From Cyanobacteriota bacterium erpe_2018_sw_21hr_WHONDRS-SW48-000092_B_bin.40 (GTDB lineage: Bacteria; Cyanobacteriota; Vampirovibrionia; Obscuribacterales; Obscuribacteraceae), in the NCBI GenBank assembly GCA_030917395.1, contig JAUPUU010000080.1, forward strand, positions 1 through 64,000: a stretch of 64,000 nt of DNA, read 5' to 3'. A program made the translations under genes and the position numbers. Shown one piece after another: positions 8,159 through 15,075 of the stretch. The notes beneath the pieces were generated by a model. It was not told the DNA's origin. It worked only from the letters and a program-made list of their open reading frames with translations, and did not search any database. The stretch's first letter is position 1; the number at the start of each line of letters is the position of its first letter.

Positions 8159-8168
8159 TTCAAAAAAA

Positions 8169-8206
8169 AAGAGGCAAGTCATATAAAATTATGTCTTGCC
8201 TCTTTT
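8169..8206 (+). terminator. Rho-independent terminator after rtcB
   Basis: AAGAGGCAAG at 8169-8178 pairs perfectly with CTTGCCTCTT at 8195-8204, and CAT/ATG inside the loop can add three more pairs. The downstream strand continues TCTTTTCC. The A-run before the stem would also give a T-run in the reverse direction. It begins 10 bases after the rtcB stop. Confidence 0.85.
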
Positions 8207-8318
8207 CCTCGCCTCTGCCGCACAAAAAGTCCGACGACAACAAAAAAAGCAACAACTCACTCACGCAATATTCACGCCCCTTCTCCTATTCTCCTTAAAT
8301 AGAGAAGAAGAGAATAAT

Positions 8319-10244
8319 TTGGTTATTAGCATTTCTAGCAACAGAATCATTGACCAGCGCTACCAGATTGTCACCACAATCGGGCAGGGTGGCATGGGCA
8401 AAGTCTACCTGGTTGTTGACTTGGAGAAAAATAGACAAGTTGCCCTTAAGACTCTTGAGCACGACCTGAACGACCAAGCAGCTTGGGGACGTTTCGAACG
8501 TGAGGCGAGAAACGCCAGTAGACTGAACCATCCCAATATTGCCAGAGTTTATGATTTCGGCAAGCTCACTGGCGCAGTGCCTTATCTTGTAATGGAGCTA
8601 GTGACCGGTCAGACTCTGCACGAGCGGATTAAAACCAAAGGGCCCCTGGGCGAAGAAGAAACACTTACCGTTTTCCTCGCAATGTCTGCGGCACTGCAGC
8701 ATGCCCACCAAATGGATATTCTGCATCGTGATATTAAGCCATCCAACATCATTGTCATCACAGACCCGGTCGGCAAAATTGTCGATGCTAAGTTAATCGA
8801 CTTTGGCTTGGCCAAATGCTTTGGCGCAGATGAATTTGCCCAATCATTGACTGCCACCGGAGAGATTATCGGCAGCCCTTATTATATGAGCCCAGAACAC
8901 TGGAATAGTGAAGCTCTCGGGCCTGGCTCTGATATCTACTCTTTGGGAATCACACTATTCGAAACCCTCACAGGCAAAGTGCCTTTCTCTGGAGAAAATG
9001 CCTTCGCCACGGCAATTTCGCACAACACCGCAGATTTGCCGCTGCTGGCTAATTTCGATACCACTCTATTAGACGAAAGCGACTGGCAAATCGTACTTAA
9101 CAAAATGCTGGCCAAGTCTATCAATGATCGCTACAGCAGCGGCTCTCAGCTTGCCCATGACCTACATTGCATTGCCAATGGCGAAGCGGTCAACGAGCAG
9201 CTTGAAACAACAGAAATTAGCAGTCCGGGTAAAAGCTCAAAGCTAAACCAGATCTGGCTACTCGTGGGCGCCTCAGCCTTATTTCTCTTACTCACGAGCC
9301 TAGTCTCTCTCTACTTTTCTCTTACCAATAAACCAATGGCTCGGATGCCCAATCATCCCGATCTTTTTGACCGCATGCCCAGCCACGTAGATAGGGCAGC
9401 CGAGGCGAGGCCAAATTTTACTGTCTACAGACATAAAAAGCGCACGGTGTTTAAGTTTCCGCAGAAACAGAGCCTTGGCACTATGACAATCGGCAAAGGT
9501 TTTGTCGACGCAAAAGCAATGGGCAATATCGAAGTAATGCGCGACGAAGATATTCAATTTCGTCCCAATGAGCTCTTCTTAGCTCATCCCGAATTGTTCC
9601 AAAAGTTTGGTGCAAATGACCTAACTAGGCTTTTCATTCAAGGCGAGCCTACAGCGATTACCGACGAGATTTTGGCTAACATCAATCACCTCACTCGCCT
9701 AAAAACTCTAGTTCTGCGAAACTGCTATCTGACAGAAAAAGCTGTGGCAACTTTCAATTGTTTTCCACATCTAGACAACCTCACTCTCGTTGACACTGAA
9801 ATCAGCGGCGATGGCATTGCTAAATTCAGTCGGCTGCGGCAACTAGACACTCTAACAGCTAACGACGTCACAAATCCCAGCGTTTTCCTGACAAGGTTGA
9901 GCGGCCAATCGCAGCTACGCTCTCTTTCATTGAAAAATGCTGGCCTTAAAGATAACGATCTCAAACTAATTGCCCAGATAGCCAACCTGAGAGACCTGAC
10001 TATTGGCGGCAATCGAGACATCACCAACCAGGGCCTAGCCTATCTGGCTGACTGTAAAAAGCTGAGAAAGCTCCAAATAAAACATATTCCTATTAAGCCA
10101 GGATGCGCTGAGGTTCTTGCCAAAATTAAGGGGCTGACGCTGCTCATAGTGCCGACCCGGTCATTCAACGATGCCGAGGTGAGCGCGCTGCACCGGGCAC
10201 TGCCAGAGTGCAGAATTCATTTTGGTGAATCTGAGGGGGAATAG
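8319..10244 (+). CDS. Membrane Ser/Thr protein kinase with external leucine-rich-repeat region
   Basis: About 641 residues if the TTG at 8319 is used; the open frame reaches back to 8196, but that part overlaps the rtcB terminator and is not kinase-like. The N-terminal kinase domain is complete: GQGGMGKVY, VALK lysine, HRDIKPSN catalytic loop, DFGLAK, and GSPYYMSPEHW activation end. After a linker comes one membrane helix (IWLLVGASALFLLL). The roughly 320-residue outer part ends in degenerate leucine-rich repeats (TRLKTLVLRNCYLTEKAV, LRSLSLKNAGLKDNDLK, LRDLTIGGNRDITNQGL). Typical bacterial kinases of this layout carry PASTA or other sensors; here an LRR surface probably binds a protein or wall ligand. 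A purine-rich tract at 8301-8314 could be the ribosome-binding site. Confidence 0.9.
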   Translation: MVISISSNRIIDQRYQIVTTIGQGGMGKVYLVVDLEKNRQVALKTLEHDLNDQAAWGRFEREARNASRLNHPNIARVYDFGKLTGAVPYLVMELVTGQTLHERIKTKGPLGEEETLTVFLAMSAALQHAHQMDILHRDIKPSNIIVITDPVGKIVDAKLIDFGLAKCFGADEFAQSLTATGEIIGSPYYMSPEHWNSEALGPGSDIYSLGITLFETLTGKVPFSGENAFATAISHNTADLPLLANFDTTLLDESDWQIVLNKMLAKSINDRYSSGSQLAHDLHCIANGEAVNEQLETTEISSPGKSSKLNQIWLLVGASALFLLLTSLVSLYFSLTNKPMARMPNHPDLFDRMPSHVDRAAEARPNFTVYRHKKRTVFKFPQKQSLGTMTIGKGFVDAKAMGNIEVMRDEDIQFRPNELFLAHPELFQKFGANDLTRLFIQGEPTAITDEILANINHLTRLKTLVLRNCYLTEKAVATFNCFPHLDNLTLVDTEISGDGIAKFSRLRQLDTLTANDVTNPSVFLTRLSGQSQLRSLSLKNAGLKDNDLKLIAQIANLRDLTIGGNRDITNQGLAYLADCKKLRKLQIKHIPIKPGCAEVLAKIKGLTLLIVPTRSFNDAEVSALHRALPECRIHFGESEGE

Positions 10245-10267
10245 AGCCAACAGGGTTAGGTTTCCAG

Positions 10268-10297
10268 GTCAGCTCGAGTCAGCTTAAGTCAGTTTAA
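10268..10297. repeat. Three tandem 10-bp repeats
   Basis: The sequence GTCAGCTCGA, GTCAGCTTAA, GTCAGTTTAA occurs in direct tandem (unit GTCAGYTYRA), 24 bases after the kinase stop codon and about 90 bases before the next start. The spacing of one helical turn would suit a DNA-binding protein, but slippage is an equally simple explanation. Confidence 0.6.
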
Positions 10298-10383
10298 TAC
10301 CGTCACGTAATTTTCACGCTCCATCGAACAATAATGAATCTCCCCTTTCGATTCAGAGAAAGCACCCCTGGGAGACATTTACT

Positions 10384-11373
10384 ATGAGCCTCGAATCCGC
10401 TTCAGATACCGCGCCCCAAAAGCACAAGCCAGTTGAACGTGCCCATGAAGGCAATGACAATACAAAGAGCGCTGTGCATGACCAAGTTAATGGTCTTCCA
10501 GCCAAAGATCAATTGCCAGCCAAGCCAGATGTGGCTTCTGACAATGCGGCCATAGCAAAAATGGGTTTTCCCTCCCCTCTGTTACATGACACTGGTTTCG
10601 GTCAGCTCAAAGGCTCGCTCTTTATGAACGACCGCGATCGCAAACTGTTAGAAGGGCCGAAGAAAGAACTGGAAGCGCACCTAGGCGACACTCTCAATGA
10701 CCGTGTCGTTAAGACTGTGGCTAGCAACGAAGGTAAGTTCAATACAATAAACCTCAACGATGCTGGCCATGGCATCTCAGTTGGTGTCAGACAGTGGAAT
10801 CAAAAAGCTGGCGAGCTACCAGACTTACTCAAAAGCTTCCATGATAAAAACCCCGAAAAGTTCGACAAAATTTTTGGCAAATATGCCGATAATCTATTGA
10901 GCGAGAAATATGTCAGACGTACCAACATGGCTGGTAACAAAGACATGATGGGGCGAATGAAAGAAGCTCTAAACGATCCTGAGTTTCAAGAAGTACAAGT
11001 TGATAAATTCAAAAAATTCGCTGAAAAAACTGGAGAAATGGCCAAGAAATATGGCCTAAAGTCAGAGCTAGGAGCAGCACTGGTTGCAGATATAGCCAAT
11101 CAAATGGGAGAAGGCGGTGCTCGCCGCATCATGCGCCGGGCTGGCCTCAAACCCGGTGGTGAAGTCGAAGATGAAGCCGCAGTGCTAAAGAAAATGGAAA
11201 AACTAACTCACCGGCCCAATTCAAAAGCCCGCTTTGAAATGCTGGCAACAACCTTCAGCCCCGATAAAATAGATTCAAAAAGAAAACCAGCTACTAACCC
11301 AATTAGACAACGCGATAACAACAGCTCAACCTATGTGGCTGACCTCGATCTTTCACCAAGCAACGTCGCTTAG
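10384..11373 (+). CDS. Putative lysozyme-fold (GH46/chitosanase-like) protein
   Basis: 329 residues, ATG 10384, with GGGAGA as ribosome-binding site. The first 60 residues are polar and probably disordered. Residues about 105-240 show a pattern typical of the lysozyme superfamily: VASNEGKFNTINLND with a candidate catalytic E116 and D126, then GISVGVRQWNQKAGELPDLL as the small beta hairpin and helix, followed by Lys-rich helices and a closing VADIANQMGEGG segment. GH46 chitosanases and related muramidase-like effectors share this order; I infer a glycan-cleaving or glycan-binding role. There is no signal peptide, so a specialised export route or lysis would be needed to reach the wall. It stands alone between a kinase and convergent ppk1. 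Confidence 0.5.
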   Translation: MSLESASDTAPQKHKPVERAHEGNDNTKSAVHDQVNGLPAKDQLPAKPDVASDNAAIAKMGFPSPLLHDTGFGQLKGSLFMNDRDRKLLEGPKKELEAHLGDTLNDRVVKTVASNEGKFNTINLNDAGHGISVGVRQWNQKAGELPDLLKSFHDKNPEKFDKIFGKYADNLLSEKYVRRTNMAGNKDMMGRMKEALNDPEFQEVQVDKFKKFAEKTGEMAKKYGLKSELGAALVADIANQMGEGGARRIMRRAGLKPGGEVEDEAAVLKKMEKLTHRPNSKARFEMLATTFSPDKIDSKRKPATNPIRQRDNNSSTYVADLDLSPSNVA

Positions 11374-11394
11374 GCAGAAAATCTCACCAGGAAA

Positions 11395-13737
11395 TCAGCG
11401 CTTGTTGGTTTGATTGTTGGTCAAGAACCATTGCTGACAGCTTAGGCCTTGCTCACCAGTTTTAGGATGTAGCCTTAGGTAGCGACCATCGCTTTGCATG
11501 ATACGTGACTTGTTGGTATCAAACAAATAAGTCTTGAGCACAGCGTCGCGTACAAACCGGGCCAATCGTTCGTCTTCAATAGGGAAGAGCACTTCAACGC
11601 GACGATTCAAATTACGAGGCATCAAGTCGGCACTGCCACAGAATATTTCGTCTTTGCCACCATTGCGGAAATAATAAATGCGACTATGCTCAAGGAAGCG
11701 ACCAACCACACTAACTACCTGGATGTTCTCACTCACACCCGGTATCCCTGGGCGTAAGCAGCAAATTCCTCGCACAATTAGATCGACTTTTACGCCGGCC
11801 TGAGAAGCGCGATAGAGCAACTCAATAATGCGCTCATCAACAAGGGCATTCATTTTTAAAATGATGCGACCTTTGGCACCACTTTTAGCGTGTTCAATTT
11901 CTCTGAGAATGAGCTCTTCAAATCGCTCACGCAGATTGATTGGAGCAACCAACAATTTGCGGTAGTCACGCTTAGCCGAGTATCCAGTGAGATAGTTGAA
12001 TAGGTCAGAAATATCTGTACCAATTTTGTCATCACAAGTAAGCAAGCCAATATCAGTATAGAGATGGGCTGTCATCGGATTATAGTTACCAGTGCCAAGG
12101 TGCACATAACGGCGAATGCTGTCGCCTTCTTTACGCACTACCAGTGCCACCTTAGAGTGAATCTTCAAGCCAAGTAAGCCATAAACTACATGCACGCCTT
12201 CAGCTTCAAGAGCCTTCGCCCATTCAATATTGCTCTCTTCATCAAAGCGAGCCTTAAGCTCAACCAGCACGGCCACTTGCTTGCCACGCCCTTGCGCTTT
12301 TAGCAATGCTTCTACCACTGGAGAATTCTTGCCGACTCGATATAGAGTCATTTTAATAGCTAAGACATTAGGGTCACTAGCTGCAGCATTGAGGAAGCTT
12401 ACAACTGGCTGGAATGAATCATAGGGGTGATGGAAAAGAATGTTGCGCCGGGCAATCGCAGCGAAAATATCTTCGTCTTTATCCATGGTGTCTGGATCAA
12501 GAACGGCAGGTATTGCCGGAATGAATGGTGGATACTTAAGATCGTGCCGATCTAGATTGGCTACATACTTAAGCGAACTCAAAGGCATGCGCCCTTCAAT
12601 CAAATAGACATCGTAGGGTTCTATTTGAAGATTGCTCATCAAAATTTCAAGTATATAAGCGGGCATGGCATGGTGCACTTGTAAGCGAACCACGTCACCG
12701 AAGCGCCTCTGTCTAACACCTTCTTCTGTTGTTTCAAGCAGATCGCCAGCTTCCCACTCTTGAATTTCCATCTCTGCGTCACGGGTAACATGAAACGGAT
12801 AGACTTCAACAATAGACATGCCTGGGAATAGCTGCTCAATGTTAGCCTTGCACAAATCATCAAGCCAAATATAGGTATTGGGCTTGCACTGAATAACACT
12901 TGAACGCGCGCCTGGTGGCTCAGTTTTACCAATAGGAACTAACTGCGGCAAACTATCAGGAATCTTCACTCTAGCAAAACGCTCATCAGAAACCTGATCA
13001 CGAATCAATACAGCCAAATTGAGGCTGAGATTGGAAATGTGAGGGAACGGATGACCAGGGTCAAAGGCCAGAGGCGTGAGAACAGGAAAAATTTTCTTGC
13101 GGAAATATTCGCGTGCATCAGTCTTCTGCTCATCTGTCAGTTCATCGAACTGCAAAATTTGAATACCGGCCATTTTCAATTCGGGCAGAAGAGCTCCCTT
13201 CAAACAATCATGGGCGCTGGCAAGCAGTCGAGTCACTTCAGAACTAACAGCATCTAATTGCTCAGAAGGGCTGAGGCCATCAGGACCAGCACTCGGTGTG
13301 CCTGATTCAATTTGGCGCTTAAGTCCTGCGACTCTTACCATGAAAAACTCTTCTAAGTTTGAGCCCAGAATAGACAAGAAGCGGAAACGCTCTAACAGAG
13401 GGTTAGTTCCGTCCATGGCTTCTTCGAGTACGCGCCACTGGAAAGCCAGCAAACTCAATTCGCGATTGAGGTAATAAGCCGGGTCGGTAAGAAGAGGCTT
13501 GGCATCTTCAGGAGCATCAACCGGAGGCTGTTCTTGGGTAACACTAACCATGACATTGTCCGGCGGCAGGTCAAGGCGTGATGTGTCGGGCATGGCGAAA
13601 CCAGCGGGTGACGGCACAGGCACTGGTACGGGAACAGAAGGAATATCTTTCGCGCCTGCAGCGACAATCGCTTCAAGCGCCTCGGACCGTTTGATTTCGG
13701 TGGTTTTACGGCTATTTGCCGTGTCTGGTGATTGCAT
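11395..13737 (-). CDS. ppk1: Polyphosphate kinase Ppk1
   Basis: 780 residues. Ppk1 reversibly transfers the gamma phosphate of ATP to polyphosphate. The N domain begins at YYLNRELSLLAFQWRVLEEA. The two essential histidines are recognisable in GLKIHSKVALV and LEHSRIYYFRNGG, followed by CGSADLMPRNLNRRVEVLFPI. The enzyme is usually near 690-720 residues; here about 85 extra N-terminal residues are Pro/Val-rich (VPVPVPVPSP) and probably disordered. No Shine-Dalgarno precedes the first ATG, and the likely promoter places the transcript start at that codon, so either a leaderless message or a later start is possible. Polyphosphate storage is a hallmark of Obscuribacter-like organisms (family knowledge). 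Confidence 0.96.
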   Translation of the reverse strand: MQSPDTANSRKTTEIKRSEALEAIVAAGAKDIPSVPVPVPVPSPAGFAMPDTSRLDLPPDNVMVSVTQEQPPVDAPEDAKPLLTDPAYYLNRELSLLAFQWRVLEEAMDGTNPLLERFRFLSILGSNLEEFFMVRVAGLKRQIESGTPSAGPDGLSPSEQLDAVSSEVTRLLASAHDCLKGALLPELKMAGIQILQFDELTDEQKTDAREYFRKKIFPVLTPLAFDPGHPFPHISNLSLNLAVLIRDQVSDERFARVKIPDSLPQLVPIGKTEPPGARSSVIQCKPNTYIWLDDLCKANIEQLFPGMSIVEVYPFHVTRDAEMEIQEWEAGDLLETTEEGVRQRRFGDVVRLQVHHAMPAYILEILMSNLQIEPYDVYLIEGRMPLSSLKYVANLDRHDLKYPPFIPAIPAVLDPDTMDKDEDIFAAIARRNILFHHPYDSFQPVVSFLNAAASDPNVLAIKMTLYRVGKNSPVVEALLKAQGRGKQVAVLVELKARFDEESNIEWAKALEAEGVHVVYGLLGLKIHSKVALVVRKEGDSIRRYVHLGTGNYNPMTAHLYTDIGLLTCDDKIGTDISDLFNYLTGYSAKRDYRKLLVAPINLRERFEELILREIEHAKSGAKGRIILKMNALVDERIIELLYRASQAGVKVDLIVRGICCLRPGIPGVSENIQVVSVVGRFLEHSRIYYFRNGGKDEIFCGSADLMPRNLNRRVEVLFPIEDERLARFVRDAVLKTYLFDTNKSRIMQSDGRYLRLHPKTGEQGLSCQQWFLTNNQTNKR

Positions 13738-13744
13738 ACATTAA

Positions 13745-13774
13745 ATTGTAAGGCATCCAACCTCTTGGCGACAA
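13745..13774 (-). promoter_or_regulatory. Putative ppk1 promoter giving a leaderless or near-leaderless transcript
   Basis: On the minus strand, TTGTCG (13774-13769) and TACAAT (13750-13745) are separated by 18 bases. TACAAT differs from the -10 consensus at one position. The expected transcription start, about seven bases downstream, coincides with the first ATG of ppk1 at 13737. Confidence 0.45.
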
Positions 13775-13930
13775 GGCTGTCAGGCGCCGGTATGCAAATA
13801 GTGACAAAGATCTCAGCGAATATCTGCCAAGATCGCAGCATTTTGTTATCTGCTTAACGACAACAGAGCTCAAGTGACGAAATAGTTAGTGAAATCGAGG
13901 CTTATGGGTGATTTAGCGTATTCAGTGAAA

Positions 13931-15055
13931 TTAGTGCAAATTATAGAGATTGATAGCATTGCTGCGCAGCACGGCCCGTTCCACTTCTTCCATCTGAGCT
14001 TTGAGTAAATAGCCTTTTTCGGTCAGTTCTTTAAGTGCTTCGCTGAGGCCTCTTCTCAAACAAGTAGCTCCGTACCAGAATGACTCTGGCTGGCTATTGC
14101 CGCCGGTTCCAGCAAGGAGCTTAGAATACGGCGCAGCAGAGAGAGCCTCATAGTAAAGGCGCGTCAAATCAGGGGCGAGCAAACTGTTGGCCAGAGACAA
14201 ATCGAAGAACACCCCAGGATAAACAGAGGCAAGATAGGCTGCCTCACGAACAAAGGGATAGCTGTGCAAGAACACGACTTTGAGATCAGCAAAGCGCTGC
14301 GCTCTCAAGATCGGCTGGAAGGCCAGCGGATTGCTATCGGCCAGCATCGCTTGGTGATCACCACTACCGCGAATCTGAACGGGAAGGCCACGTTTAATTG
14401 CAAGTTCTAAGACTACTGTGAGCAAGTAATTGTAGGCCGCTGTGCGCCCGAGACGACCAGTATCTAGTACTTCCTTACGAGCCGGATGATAGGCAGTACG
14501 GGCACTGGCGATAGTTGATACCTCAAGAGCAAAACCACCATTTGCCAGGGTTGTCTTCAATGCCACCACTCTAAGATTATTCTGAGCACTTTCTTCAATT
14601 GCTGAGTCAAGAGCGCGTTCAAGACTACGCAAGGCTAAATCAAAAGTATCGTTCTCGACAAAGAGACGCTCTAACAGTGGCTCGATACCAAGTACTCGAT
14701 TGATATTCAAATTAGTCAATTGAGCCATCTGTGCAGCAGGCAGAAGCATGTCGGTACTGTTAGAGGGCGAGTCATCAATCAAAACAGTACCAATGCCAGC
14801 ATCGGCAAACAAACCACCAAGGTGATCACTTTGCTCTTGCATAGCTCTCGTCTTCAAATAATCATCTAAGTCTGTGCAGCGAAAACGAGCAAGCAATTTT
14901 CTAATCATGCACTGATAGAAAAGAGACAATGGTATATGCCTACTAAGCATGTCAGGCAAGCGGCTCTCACAGTAAGGCTTGGCAAAATCAACTAGTGAAC
15001 AACTGCGATAATCAAGCAGCAAACACTGTGCTTGATTGTCTACCATTTCGATCAA
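13931..15055 (-). CDS. Amidohydrolase-superfamily protein (FluG/Amidohydro_2 type) lacking metal ligands
   Basis: 374 residues from TTG 15055, which has AGAGGAAG at good spacing; ATG 15046 is the alternative. The second half follows the FluG-like amidohydrolase pattern closely: PVQIRGSGDHQ, SNPLAFQPIL, VVFLHSYPFVREAAYLASVYPG, FFDLSLA, SKLLAGTGGNSQPESFWYG. The residues that hold the metal are mostly gone. The N-terminal HxH after the first strand reads YRS (LLLDYRS), the strand-5 His is Arg in QIRG, and the strand-8 GTD is GTG; only the strand-6 His (FLHSYPF) remains. It is therefore probably not a hydrolase. It starts 20 bases after the transglutaminase-like gene and belongs to the MoxR operon. 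Confidence 0.75.
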   Translation of the reverse strand: MIEMVDNQAQCLLLDYRSCSLVDFAKPYCESRLPDMLSRHIPLSLFYQCMIRKLLARFRCTDLDDYLKTRAMQEQSDHLGGLFADAGIGTVLIDDSPSNSTDMLLPAAQMAQLTNLNINRVLGIEPLLERLFVENDTFDLALRSLERALDSAIEESAQNNLRVVALKTTLANGGFALEVSTIASARTAYHPARKEVLDTGRLGRTAAYNYLLTVVLELAIKRGLPVQIRGSGDHQAMLADSNPLAFQPILRAQRFADLKVVFLHSYPFVREAAYLASVYPGVFFDLSLANSLLAPDLTRLYYEALSAAPYSKLLAGTGGNSQPESFWYGATCLRRGLSEALKELTEKGYLLKAQMEEVERAVLRSNAINLYNLH

Positions 15056-15075
15056 CTGCGGCTTCCTCTCACTAA

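Noticed and set aside
8196-8318. Upstream extension of the LRR kinase frame
   Set aside because: It begins inside the rtcB terminator hairpin and encodes a Gln/Lys-rich stretch unlike kinase N-termini.
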